Source of the DNA: Annona cherimola
Lineage: Eukaryota; Streptophyta; Magnoliopsida; Magnoliales; Annonaceae
Assembly: GCA_030490835.1 (NCBI GenBank)
Contig: CM059971.1
Location: 51,694,012-51,758,011, forward strand
Reading direction: 5' to 3'
Length of the DNA: 64,000 nucleotides
Each line of letters opens with the position of its first letter. The stretch's first letter is position 1. Below the pieces are notes generated by a model. It was not told the origin of the DNA. It did not search any database and worked only from the letters and a program-made list of their open reading frames with translations. Shown here piece after piece: positions 46,280-58,390 of this stretch. A program made the translations under genes and the position numbers.

Positions 46280-47707
46280 ATGCACCGAGGCAGAGCCGAA
46301 AAGGAGATTGTTATTCCTTTTGGTCCGAAACCCGAACAAACTTATTTGAGAAGGCGTCACAAGAGCAGGGAGGCTAGAAACCAACAACATACGATGGAGC
46401 GCATCGAGAACCAGGATGAAAACGTTCATGCAAATCAACAGGAAAATCAAAGGATTGAAATCCCAAATCATCCACCTCAAGATGATTTGGACCAACCCAT
46501 TTGGGACCTGATTGTGCTTGGTCAGAATGCAGTTCAAACTAGCATTGCACCTCCTCCGATCGATACCAATAACTTCGAGATCAAGCCAGTGATTTTCCAA
46601 ATGCTCCAATCTATCGGGTAGTTCAGAGGTCTAGCATCTGAAGACCTGCACCGCCATTTGTGGAATTTTCTGCAGATTATGAACACATTCAAGCAGAACG
46701 GAATCTCCTACAAGGCAATGCGGCTTCAAACATTTCCATTTTCTCTGTGAGATCGAGCTTCGGAGTGGCTAGACTCTTTGCCACCGAACTCCGTCAACAC
46801 ATGGAATGACTTGGCTCAGAAATTCTTAGAAAAATACTTCCCACCTGCCAAGTTAGCCAAGCTGAGAATTGATATAGTCTCGTTCAAGAAACACGAAGAG
46901 GAGACCTTATCAGAGGTGTGGGATCGTTTTAAATACCTGCTTCGAAAATGCCCGGATCATGGAATTCAGCCGTGGGTCTAAATTCAGATTTTTTATAACA
47001 GTCTCCAAGATTCCACCCGTCACATGGTGGATTCTTCATCGAACGGTTCTCTCCTACGGAAAAGTTATAGGGAATCATACGCCCTGCTCAAAAATATGGC
47101 GGCCAATACCTATCAACTGCCATCTGACAGGAGCCGATGTGGGGGTCTACTCCAACTGGACGCGGTTTCATCGATAAAGGCCCACATCGACGCTTTATCT
47201 CGGCAAATCCAGAACTTGTCCAGGCCAGCCAACGTCAGTGCATTAGGGGCGTCTACACCACAGCAGTCGACAGCAGCAGACATTTGCACGTGGTGTGGCG
47301 ACTTCGGCCATCCTAGTGATGAATGTGCCTCCAACGCGGAGTCTATTAATTACGTGGGAAATTTGAGAAACCCAGCAAATCAATATGGAAACAACTACAA
47401 CCCAGGTTGGAGAAATCATCCCAATTTCTCATGGAATAACCAGACGAGGTTGAATCAGTCACCGGGATTCTCACAACAACTGCCACAGCAACAGCCTGCA
47501 AGACCAATGCAGTTCAATCCACCACCGCGAGAAGAGAAGAAATCGGATCTGGAAAATCTTTTCATGCAGTTTATGCAATCCTAGATCACGACGAATAGGA
47601 ACCTGGAAGCTCAGATAGGCCAACTGGCCTCAGCTCTGAACAACCGACCTCAAGGATCGTTAACGAGCGACACCGAGCAAAACCCGAAGGGAAAAGGCAA
47701 AGAATAG
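46280..47707 (+). pseudogene. gag: Athila-like Gag, element F (broken)
   Basis: Starts at ATG 46280 (MHRGRAEKEIV). The retrotransposon-gag capsid region is readable across stops: ASEDLHRHLWNFLQIMNTFK, then ASEWLDSLPPNSVNTW, KFLEKYFPPAKLAKLR and WDRFKYLLRKCPDHGI. A CCHC knuckle CTWCGDFGHPSDEC (about 47287-47328) and an Asn-rich tail follow. Stops: TAG near 46619, TGA near 46748, TAA near 46979, TAG near 47582 and TAG near 47706. It is the particle protein of an Athila/Tat-group element, long dead. Confidence 0.88.
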
Positions 47708-48748
47708 GTCCAAGCAGTCACATTGTGTAGTGGAAAGCAGTTACCTGATGCAATTCCACCAGAATCGGTAACTGAACCCACTAATCCTTTGATTCAGCAG
47801 TCGCAAAAGCCAGAGGAACCAGTTACTACCCAGAAGCAACCGGATGCTGAAATCGCCACGAATCCAAGGCCACCTCCTCTGTTTCCTCAGTGATTTGAAA
47901 AGACTAAAAAGGAGGGTCAGTTCAAGAAATTTCTTGAGGTATTGAAGCAGCTACACATCAATATACCTCTCGTCGAAGCCTTGGAACAGATGCCTAGCTA
48001 CGCCAAATTCATGAAAGACATGTTATCAAAGAAAAGATGGTTGATAGAATTTGAGACGGTGATGTTAACAGAGGAAACCAGTGCAAGGGTGCAGAGGAAG
48101 CTGCCTCCTAAACTCAAGGACCCAGGAAGTTTCACCATCCCGTGCACGATTGGAGACCAGTACTTTGAGAGAGCCTTATTCGACTTGGGAGTCAGCATTA
48201 ATCTCATGCCCAAGTCCATTTTCAAAAAATTAGGCTTAGGGAAATCTCGACCTACCACAGTGACGCTGCAACTGGCGGATCGATCTATCACGTATCCAGA
48301 CGGTATCATCGAAGATGTCCTTGTCAAGGTAGACAAGTTCATCTTTCCTGCTGATTTTATTTTCCTGGATTATGAAGAAGATCGAGATGTGCCAATCATT
48401 CTAGGTCAACCCTTCCTCGCAACGGGAAAAGCCATCATCGATGTACAGGCTGGAGAGCTGACCATGCGGGTTCAGAGCGAACACGTTACTTTTAGCGTGC
48501 TTAAGGCAATGCAGTTACCAAATGACCCAGAGGAATGTCTAATGATCAACATGGTGGACTCAGTAGTGCAAGCTGAATTCCAAATTTCATCTTTCAAGGA
48601 CATCCTATAAGCATCGCTCATTGGGGAAGGTAATGAAGCTGATGAAGATTTAGCAGAAATGATACACTATCTGCAGCAACCTCCGACATTCCCACGATAT
48701 CCACAGAAATTTGAATCGCTGGAGCTCAAGTCGGAGTCTTTTAAATAG
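47708..48748 (+). pseudogene. pol: Athila-like protease region, element F
   Basis: Linker followed by an open frame 47942-48610. The aspartic protease active site appears as ALFDLGVSINLMPKSIF (about 48175-48225), with DLG rather than DTG or DSG; DLG is common in this group. ILGQPFLATGKAIIDV follows (about 48400). A TAA near 48608 and TAG near 48747 separate it from RT. Confidence 0.82.
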
Positions 48749-49633
48749 TTGAAGCCGTTAATTGAAGAGCCGCCTATCTTGGAGCTAAAACCTTTGCCAA
48801 AACACCTCAGATATGCCTTCCTAGGAGCAGAATCCTCACTCCCGGTGATTATTTATTCTGCACTTGATCTCGTGCAAGAAGAAAAACTGCTCAGAGTGCT
48901 CATAGGTCACAAAAAGGTCATAGGATGGATCATAGCAGACATCAGAGGCATCAGCCCATCCTTTTGCATGCACAAGATTCAAGTAGTTGAGAATTCTAGG
49001 TCATATATCGAAGCACAGAGAAGACTAAACCCAATCATAAAAGAAGTGGTCAAAAAGGAGATCATCAAATGGCTAGATGCAGGCGTGATATACCCTATCT
49101 CCGATAGTTCTTGGGTCAGCCCGGTGCAGTGTGTCCCGAAGAAAGGTGGTATGACGATCGTCTCCAACGAAAACAATGAGCTAATCCCGACCAGAACAGT
49201 TACTGGTTGGCGAGTTTGCATGGACTACCGCAAGCTGAATAAAGCTACCCAAAAGGATCGTTTCTCACTTCCATTCATTGATCAGATGCTGGACAGGTTA
49301 GCGAGACGTGAATTCTACTGCTTTCTGGATGACTATTCAGGTTATCATCAGATTATGATAGCACCGGAAGACCAAGAAAAAACCACGTTCACATGTCTGT
49401 ATGACACATTCGCGTTCAGGCACATTTAGCGATGTATGATGGCCATTTTCACTGACATGGTGGAGGATTTCCTGGAGGTATTCATGGACGATTTCTCGGT
49501 ATTCGGGAATTCCTAAGATGAGTGTTTAACCAACTTATCAAAGATGCTCCAACGGTGTGAGGATACGAACTTGGTTCTTAACTGGGAAAAGTATCATTTT
49601 ATGGTGCAAGAGGGCATCGTACTTGGTCACGGG
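48749..49633 (+). pseudogene. pol: Athila-like reverse transcriptase, element F, first part
   Basis: WRVCMDYRKLNKATQKDRF and FLDDYSGYHQIMIAPEDQEK (about 49208-49380) are gypsy RT. Directly after TFAFRH there is a TAG, and about a dozen residues of the usual RT palm are missing. The catalytic FMDD box follows at about 49486. A TAA lies near 49515. The frame is cut at 49633 by copia element 4 and resumes at 61925. Confidence 0.9.
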
Positions 49634-51248
49634 TGTTGGTCCCGAGTTAATGGCAAAACCCAAGAGGGGAGGGGTGAATTGGGTTCTTATAAAATTCTTT
49701 GGTAAATTAAAAACTTAACCCCTTGAAAGTTTAATCTCCTTGATTAATGAAATGAAATGGAAAGCAATATAATGTAGAGAGCAGAAATATAAATCAAGCA
49801 CACAAGATTTTTATAGTGGTTCGGGCAACCTCCCTACTCCACTCTTCTAAGCTCACACTCCTTGTGACTTGGGTTCCACTACTGTATTCCTCAAATACAA
49901 TTAGAGCCACTGCTCTCTTCTAGATTCCAGCTCTAGGGGGCTTCAACAAATCTCAGCACAAGTAGGTGATGAGTTCCACTCCAATCACATACTACTTTGC
50001 CTTTACTTGATCTTAGTTCCTCAAACTAAATCAAGTTCAATACAAAAAAATGAAATAACAAAAGAGTCTACACTTTACAGATGTGTAGTAGCAATTTGGC
50101 GCAGAGAAGAACTCGTAGTATTGGCTTTGAAGATTCAGAAGTTGAGCTCTTGCAGTTTGAAGCAAAGTTCTTCTTCTTTGAATGGCTTGATCTCTTAAAG
50201 CTCTTGTAGATGGGAGTTAAGCACACTTAATGATTCTCAGCTACTTCCCTCGTCCATAATGAATGTCTTTTATAAATGTGGAGAGAATCTGAACGTTTGA
50301 AGGTAGGTGGCGCGCATTTAATGCGCCAACGTTCAAATATTTTCCGACCGTTGCGACCCAAGTCGCAGGTGGAGTCGACTTCGGGTGCGACTTCACCCAA
50401 GTCGCAGATGGAGTCGACTTCGGGTGCGACTTCGCCTTGGCAGGAAGCATGATGAACTTGAGTCCATGAGATTTGAATCATGTAATCTTTGACCAATCTT
50501 CTTAGTTGAGTTTATGCGTCTTGCTTGAACTTGAATTAGTCTTCAAATGTTGTAGACCTTGTGAATCTTGGAGAGCTTGAAAACTTGTAAGGTTGATTTG
50601 CCTTTGATTCATGCACCTTGCTCTCCTTTGATATTAATCTTCATATCTTGAATTTCTTCACCTTCAGAATAAGTTTGAAGCTGTGCCTTGGACTTGAGAA
50701 TCTTAGGTTAATAATGAGCTTGTACCCTTGATTTGGATTTGAAAAATTCCAAGTTGATCTTGAAAATGAGCTTGAGTCTGTATTTTGGACATTGAAGAAC
50801 TCATGTCGATCTCGGGGTCGACTTCATCTGCGACTTCACCCAAGTCGCACCTGGAGTCGACTTCGTCTGCGACTTCAGCATTTTTGTACCCCAAAATCAG
50901 CTCTGGAGTGTTTTTGCCGTCTGAAGTCAATGCTGGAGTCGACTTCGTTTGCGACTTGGCTTCCCAAGTCGCAAGTGGAGTCGACTTGGCCTGCGACTTC
51001 ACCTGCTTTTCCTTCCAATTTGAATTTTGCTGTGTGGTCTGTTTTGGAGTCGAATATGGAGTCGACTTTGGGATCGACTTCAGTCTAAGTCGAAGTCCAA
51101 GTCGACTTGGATATCGACTTGGCTAATTCATTCCTTAAATCATTAAGCAAAGTCATCAGTAATCACCTTATACTCAATTTTAACTTTGTTAATCATCAAA
51201 ACTCATGCTTTGGTCAATTTTGTTTTGCTTTAAACATTGTTCCCAATA
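49634..51248 (-). repeat. 3' LTR of copia element 4
   Basis: 1615 bp. A few dozen differences by eye from the 5' LTR copy, nearly all transitions, so the insertion is fairly recent. AAGTCGAC blocks at about 50358-50435 and 50800-51122. The outer start is changed to TATTGG (on the minus strand) next to the polypurine tract. Confidence 0.95.
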
Positions 51249-51250
51249 AT

Positions 51251-51263
51251 CTCCCCCTTTTTG
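51251..51263 (-). promoter_or_regulatory. polypurine tract next to 3' LTR, element 4
   Basis: CTCCCCCTTTTTG on the + strand, abutting the LTR. Confidence 0.9.
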
Positions 51264-51395
51264 ATGATTGAGAAAACTAAATTGAGCTTGTACCTTTCAA
51301 GATAATTATATTCATATAGTTTTCAAAATAGATCATAACTTTCAAACAGAGTATAGTAAATATGAAACATATAGCAAGCATGAAACACATATATG

Positions 51396-53115
51396 TGTTG
51401 GAAACAATGTTCAAAACAAAACAAATTGACCAAAGCATAAGTTTTGATGATTAAACAAAGACTAATTTGAGTATATAAAGTGTACTAATGAGTTTGCCAA
51501 GTGTTTAAGGAAAACAAAGAAGTCAAGTCGATTACCAAGTCGACTTGAACTTCGACTTGGGGTGAAGTCGATACCTAAGTCGACTTCACAAGCGACTTCA
51601 AATGGCAAAAGGTGGATAGCATTGAAAATAGAAAACAAGCAAGTGAAGTCGCAGGCCAAGTCGACTCCAGGTGCGACTTAGGAAACCAAGTCGCAGACGA
51701 AGTCGACTCCAGCATCGACTTCAAGCATCCAGAGTTGAAAAAGTAGAAACGGACATGACGAAGTCGCAAGCGAAGTCGACTCCAGGTGCGACTTGGGCGA
51801 AGTCGCAGACGAGGTCGACTCCAACTTCGACTTGAGGAGTTCAGACTTGAAGATTGAAGTTTCAAGCTTATTCCAAGGACCCATTTGGACTTTATCAAAT
51901 CCAAATAAGATGCAAAGCTCATTCTCAAAAAGCAACTGAAGTTTCTTGAAGATCAAAAGCTAAGATTCATATTCAAGATGAAATCAAGTCATGAGTCCAA
52001 TGCGAAGCAAGGAGCTTGAATCAATCATGCAAGGGTCAAGCTTTTCAAGTTTCACAAGATCCAAATGTTCAAGATTCAAGGATTTAAGGTTTGCAAATCT
52101 TGGAGCTAATGAAAGCAAGACACCATGATCCAAAGGTTAACAAAAGTTGCAAAGGAATTAAAAGGCTTGAGAAAGACTAAGCAAAACAAAAGTTTTCAAG
52201 TTCCAAGTTCATGAAGCCAACTGTCGAGGTGAAGTCGCACCCGAAGTCGACTTCACCTGCGACTTGGGTCAAGTCGGAACCCAAGTCGACCCTGACTGAA
52301 ACTTGAAGTTGCGACGGTGAAGCGAAGTCGCACCTGAAGTCGACTCCATCTGCGACTTGGGCGAAGTCGCATCCGAAGTCGACTCCACATGCGACTTGGG
52401 TCGCAACGGTCGGAATTTATTCGAACGTTGGCGCATTAAATGCGCGCCACCTACCCTCTAACGTTCGGATTCCCTCCAGAATTATAAATAGCATTCATGG
52501 TGGACGAGGGAAGTAGCTGAAAATCATTAAGAGTGCATAACTACCATCTACAAGAGCTTTAAAGAGATCAAGCCAACTAAAGAGGAAGAACTTTGCTTCA
52601 AACTGCAAGAGCTCAACTACTGATCATACAAAGCCATTTCAACTAGTTCTTCTCTGCGCCAAACTGCTTCTACACATCTGTAAAGTGTAGTTTTCCTATT
52701 CTTTCTGTTGTATGTGTTAAACTTGATTTAGTTTGAGGAACTAAGATCAAGTATAAGCAAAGTAGTGTGTGATTGGAGTGTGACTCATCACCTACTTGTG
52801 CTGTGTTTTGTTGATGCCACCTAGAGCTGGAATCTAGAAGAGAGCAGTGGCTCTTATTGTATTAAGAGAATACAATAGTGGAACCCAAGTCACAAAGAGT
52901 GTGAGCTTGGAAGAGTGGAGTAGGGAGGTTGCCCGAACCACTATAAAAATCCTGAGTGCTTGATTTATACTTCTGCTATTTATATTGCTTTCCATTTCAT
53001 TTCTCCATTAAGGGGACTGGATTAATCCGGGGATAAGCTTCTGTTTAAGATATAATTTTTAAATACCCAATTCACCCCTCCCCTCTTTGGTTTTGCCATC
53101 AACTCGGGACCAACA
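51396..53115 (+). repeat. solo copia LTR inside element 4
   Basis: 1720 bp, TGTTGG to CCAACA, flanked by ATATG (51391-51395 and 53116-53120). Opposite in orientation to its host element. AAGTCGAC blocks at about 51524-51830 and 52228-52400, TATA-like TTATAAATAG near 52489. It lies between the two polypurine tracts of element 4, in non-coding sequence. Confidence 0.97.
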
Positions 53116-53238
53116 ATATGAGCATAAACAATTTCATAAATCAATACAGATTACACTGTAATGCAAAAATGAAACCTAGATACAAACTACCCGACCCAAA
53201 ATGCTCTAAAAACTCTAAAAAAAACAACTCTATTCTAT

Positions 53239-53251
53239 CTCCCCCTTTTTG
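53239..53251 (-). promoter_or_regulatory. first polypurine tract, element 4
   Basis: CTCCCCCTTTTTG on the + strand, about 25 bp beyond the third-ORF stop. Without the solo LTR it would be about 260 bp from the LTR-proximal tract. Confidence 0.6.
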
Positions 53252-53274
53252 TTAATCTTTCAAAAATGGTTCAA

Positions 53275-54875
53275 TCACCAAGGATTTGGTGAATTGAAAT
53301 TGGGAAATGGGATATGATGATTGAATGGGTTTGATAGGACGAACATGAGCAGAGGAATAGAAGGACGAAACTGGAGCGGAGTCGGATCTCGATGAACTGA
53401 TCCTGAATCGAAAGGATCAAGCTCTGGTATGGGTCGATTTTTGTGTTGGCCCGATGCAAGATGGTATCTAATGGTACGCATTTCCCGATCGATTCGATCT
53501 TGTCGGGAATGCATATCATTAATGGCAGTAAGAACTTCGGTCACGAGACTGGTCATTCGATCCTCTTGATGACCCATTTCCTCTCGTAGAGCAGATATCT
53601 CATCTTTAATGCTCTATAATGTGACCTCTTGAAAGGCGGTGGAGGCGCCCGATCAAGTGCAGCAAATCCCTGTGGAGAGTAGGATCCGTGCGTCATAGGA
53701 GATACTGGCTCCTCGGGAACGTCTCGGGGTGGAGCAGATGGTGCCTCGGGAGGTTGCTCCCCCTCAGTCTGTGCATGGCCTTCTTGCTCACGAGCTGGTT
53801 CGCCCAGCTTTTCTCGTATCCTGTCATCCCTAAACTGCTCCAAATTTATCTTCATTCGTTGGAGCAATGCTTTATTAATGACATTTGTGGTTTTAGGGAC
53901 TTCAAATGGTTCCCCTTCAATATCCACCTCGAAGTATTCTAGGATCCTCGTGATCCAAGTCCCGTAGGGTAGAACACCTCTCCGATTGTCCTTTCTGCAT
54001 GCCAAGGCTTCTAGGAATAATCTGGGAAGACTGATCTTAACCTTGTTGACCAATTTCCATAGAATCATGGCTTCCTGTGGGTTGAGCTGATTCCTTCCGC
54101 CGCCTTTCGGATAAATGCAGTGAGCAATGAGTAAACGAAGGACTCTCAGCCGTGGAGAAAGATCCATGTAATGTAGGAACTTGGTTCCTGCATGATACTT
54201 GTTACTCTTGGTTAGCTCATTGTAGATTTTCTCCATTGTAAGATCCCGGGGAAGTGATTCTTCTTCGGATGGAACTTCGAGAATTCTTCCTATTCTCTGT
54301 ATTGCTCTTTCTTGATCTGGGTTAGCCATTGTTCCCAAAAATATTTCTGTGCCTTTGACAAAGGTTGAAAAATTGTTATCATCCCACAGATAATAGAACA
54401 TCCTTGTCAGATCGGGATATACCCTTTCATCTGTCTTCAGCAACTGTATCCATCCTTGATAATCCAATAATTCTTCTATGTCGAATTCATAATCATTGAG
54501 AAATTTGAAGTCGATGATCTTTGGAATGAATACCTTTCTTTCGTAGAAATGTTTATAGAATCGACTATGTTGAAGCTCTGTTCTGAAGTATGTTGTGGGC
54601 ATTTTCAGGACTTGCCCTTTTGTGATCGGGATTCTTCCTGAATTTGAGCTTTGAGGTTGACTTTTCGACCTTGGAGCTCGACCTGACGATTGGGTAGCGG
54701 ATTGAAATCTAACCCTTCGACCCGTTGACGTTGAGGGTTCCTCTCTGGCTCGTTTCGCAGGAGTCCTTTGTCTCCTAGGAATTTCTTCCTCTGTATTTGA
54801 CCTCGAAGGTCTAGGCACAGGTCTTTGTGTAGGTTTGGAAACAGCTAGTTTGGGGAGTCTTGGTTTTGGAGCCAT
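53275..54875 (-). pseudogene. third ORF of element 4, one frameshift
   Basis: Open for 440 residues from the ATG at 54875 (MAPKPRLPKLAVSKPTQRP). A frameshift near 53610 then leaves the last hundred residues in another frame (53577-53275). This is the best preserved copy. Regions: basic N terminus with KRAREEPSTSTGRRVRF; residues about 85-330 conserved with elements 1 and 2 (LKMPTTYFRTELQHSRFYKH, ERVYPDLTRMFYYLWDD, GGGRNQLNPQEAMILWKL, GVLPYGTWITRILEYFEVDI); Pro/Glu-rich linker; C-terminal MGHQEDRMTSLVTEV heptad-like stretch. No signal peptide, no hydrophobic segment long enough for a membrane anchor. Position equals the env-like ORF of SIRE elements, but content suggests a nuclear or nucleic-acid partner. 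Function unknown. Confidence 0.85.
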
Positions 54876-55305
54876 TGGATTGGGAATTTAGAAAGTTTAG
54901 AAAATACTGTGAAATAAAATGGGAGAAAAGGAAGACTGGGAAGTGTAAAAGAGAGAGAGAGAGAGAAACGGAGAGGCTGTCGGAAAAGGAGAGAGAGAGA
55001 GAGAGCAACGGAGAGGCTGGCCGAAGATTTAGAGAGGAAAAGAGAAATCGCCGGGAGAGAAGAGAAGAGAAGAAAATTGCTGGAAGTGGCGGGAGAAAGA
55101 GAAGGAAGAAGAAAGAAAGAGGAGGGGGGAGGCGAGCCGTCGCACGCGCTGAGTCGACTTTGCCCTAGGCGAAGTCGACTTCGACCAAGTGGAGTCCACT
55201 TCGCCTCAGGGGCGGAGTCGACTTTGCTTCTCCCAAGTCGACTTCGCTGGAGTCGACTTGACACATCGACTTGGCTCCTTTTAGATCAGATTTGTCTAAT
55301 TCTTC
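54876..55305 (-). promoter_or_regulatory. CT-rich leader and AAGTCGAC array before third ORF, element 4
   Basis: On the minus strand an array of GTCGACT units (55141-55270 on +) is followed by about 260 bp of CTCTCTCT sequence and the ATG at 54875. Same plan as in elements 1 and 2. Confidence 0.6.
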
Positions 55306-58300
55306 CTAGTTTAATTCTATCATCCCCATATCATTTCTAATTTTATAAAATGATTCCTTTGCTAGAGGTTTGGTAAAGATATCAGCAATTTGATCTTCAG
55401 TTTTCACATATTCTAAGCAAATATCATGATTCTCAACATGTTCTCTAATAAAATGATGTCTTACATCTATATGCCTTGTTCTTGAATGCAGTACAGGATT
55501 CTTAGTCAAACATATAGCACTTGTGTTATCACATTTAATAGGAATATTGAAATAATCAATGTCATAATCTTTCAATTGTTGTTTCATCCAAAGTAGTTGG
55601 GCACAACAGCTTCCGGCAGCTATATATTCAGCTTCCGCAGTAGATAAGGCAACACTGGTTTGTTTCCTTGAGTACCATGAAACCAACATATTTCCAACAA
55701 ATTGACAAGTTCCACTGGTACTTTTTCTATCTACTTTGTAACCGGAAAAATCCGCATCCAAATAGCCGATTAAATCAAATGTTGACCCCTTTGGATACCA
55801 TAGTCCAAGATTGATAGTAGTTATCAAATATTTAAAAATTCTTTTTACAGCCAATAGATGTGATTCTTTAGGACATGCTTGAAATCTAGAGCACATACAA
55901 ACACTGAATAAAATATCTGGTCTAGAAGCAGTTAAATATAACAATGATCCTATCATGCTTCTATAGAGCTTTTGATCGATACATTTACCATTTTCGTCTG
56001 TGTCGATCTTGATAGTAGAACTCATTGGTGTATTTGCTCCTTTACCATTTTGCATTCTAAATTTCTTGAGCATTTCTTTGATATATTTGGACTGATTTAA
56101 GAATATTCCTTCCGTGTGCTGCTTGATTTGTAGTCCAAGAAAGAAATTTAATTCTCCCATCATGCTCATTTCAAATTCGCTCTGCATGATCTTAGAAAAT
56201 TCTTGGCATAAAGTTTCGTCAGTAGCTCCAAATATTATATCGTCTACATAACTTTGTACAGTTAAAATATTTTTACTTTTATACTTAATGAACAAGGTAG
56301 TATCAACTTTCCCTCTTTGAAACTCATGATCAATCAAAAAACTATTCAACCTTTCATACCAAGCTCTTGGAGCTTGTTTTAGTCCATATAATGCTTTGGT
56401 CAATTTATAAACATATTTTGATTGATCCTTTTCTTCAAATCCTGGGGGTTGTTCAACATATACTTCTTCATTCAAATATCCGTTCAGAAATGCGCTTTTC
56501 ACATCCATTTGAAACAATTTGAAATTCATATGAGAAGCAAATGCTAGTAAAATACGTATGGCTTCTAATCTAGCCACAGGTGCATATGATTCTTCAAAGT
56601 TAATTCCTTCTTCTTGGGAATAACCTTTGGCTACTAATCTGGCCTTGTTCCTAATTACAAGTCCGCTTTCGTCTAATTTGTTCCTAAACACCCATTTGGT
56701 ACCAATAATTGTATGACCATTTGGTCTAGGAACTAAATGTCATACATTGTTCCTTTCAAATTGGTTTAGCTCTTCTTGCATCGCAATGACCCAGTTTTCA
56801 TCATTGAGAGCTTATTCAATGGTAGTTGGTTCGATTTTTGATAGAAAAGTATATTGTCCACAAATGTTTTGTTTTGATCTTCTAGTTTTCACTCCTTCAT
56901 ACACATTTCCAATGACTTGCTCAATTGGATGGGCATTTTTGAACTTTAAATCAGTTGGAGGTTTGTAAGAATCATTACCTTCACTTACCTCTTCCTCTAT
57001 GAGGTTTTCTGGCTTGAGCTCGATTTCCTTTGGTTGTTCTTTTCCTTTTGTTTCATCTGCATCACTTAACTCATCCTCCTTTCTCGGAGTTTGGTTAAAT
57101 TCATCAAAGACAACATGTATCGACTCTTCTACAACTTGGTTTCGTTTATTGAATACTCTATATGCTTTGCTATTTGATGAGTAACCAAGGAATATTGCTT
57201 CATCACTTTTAGCATCTAGTTTTCCCAAGTTGGTTTTTCCATTGTTCAAAACATAGCATGTGCATCCAAAAGTATGAAAATAAGAGATATTTGGTTTTCT
57301 TCCTTTCCATAGCTCATATGGGGTCTTTTTCAAGATTGCTCTAATGGTAACTCGATTCAAAACATGACAATCTGTATTTACAGCTTCACCCCAAAATTTC
57401 TTGGATAGTTTGCTCTCATTTAGCATTGTTCTAGTCATCTCTTGTATAGTTCTGTTTTTCCTTTCAACTACTCCATTTTGTTGTGGAGTTCTTGGTGCAG
57501 AAAATGTGTGATGAATTCCTTTTTCATTACATAATTCTATGAATCGTTTGTTTTCAAATTCACCACCATGATCACTTCTTATAGTTATAATAGTACTTTG
57601 TTTTTCATTTTGCACCAAATTTACAAAAGTTGCAAACATAGAGAAGGCTTCATCTTTGCTAGCTAAGAGAATTATCCATGTGAATCTTGAAAAATCATCA
57701 ACAATTACAAACACATATTTCTTTCCACAAATGGTTAAAATATCGGATGGCCCATATAGATCCATGTGTAGCAATTCAAGTGGCCTAGTGGTGGAAATTT
57801 CCTTTTTCGTAGAGAAAGGCATTTTAGGTTGTTTTGATAATTGAAATGCCTTGCAAATTTTGTCCTTGTCATATTTCAACTTTGGCAATCCTTCTACCAA
57901 AATTTTTTTCCATTGGGTTTTTATATTTCCCATGTTTATATGTCCAAGCCTTTTATGCCAAACCCATGGATCATTATCAATGGCCATTAGACATTGACCA
58001 TCTAATTCATCAAGTGAAACCAAATATACATTTCCATGTCTTTTTCCACTGAACATGATATGTTCTCCATCAAATACATTACATATGGATGATTCAAACA
58101 CAACCTTGTATCCTTTGTCACATAATTGACTAATGCTCATTAGATTGTGCTTGAGTCCTTCAACAAACAAAACATCTTCCATGCATGCATTTGAAATACT
58201 ATATATGTTTTCTTTACCTTTAATTTTACCTTTCTCATTATTACCAAAGGCAACTGTTCCATCGTTGCAAGGCTTAAGTTTAAGAAATAAACTTCTTTCT

Positions 58301-58368
58301 CCGGTCATATGCCTTGAACAACCACTGTCCATGAACCATACATTGTTTGCTTTTGCCTTAAAACATAT
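55306..58368 (-). pseudogene. pol: copia Pol, element 4: PR-IN-RT-RNase H (two stops)
   Basis: Best preserved Pol here. Open from protease (DSGCSRHMTG, about 58330) through integrase to a TAA at 56812-56814, then the TGA at 56740-56742 shared with elements 1 and 2, then open from 56691 to 55306 through RT ([10 protein letters not shown], catalytic Asp pair present) and RNase H ([24 protein letters not shown], ending [11 protein letters not shown]). The integrase zinc region reads KICKAFQLSKQ, with the second Cys of the pair changed to Phe, which should weaken zinc binding. Would cleave the precursor, copy the RNA and integrate the DNA if intact. Confidence 0.94.
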
Positions 58369-58383
58369 CTGAAAAATAAACAA
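58369..58383 (-). promoter_or_regulatory. acceptor-like T-tract plus CAG between gag and pol, element 4
   Basis: Minus strand TTGTTTATTTTTCAG, 8 bp after the gag stop. Same spacing as in element 3. Confidence 0.4.
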
Positions 58384-58390
58384 GTAAATC

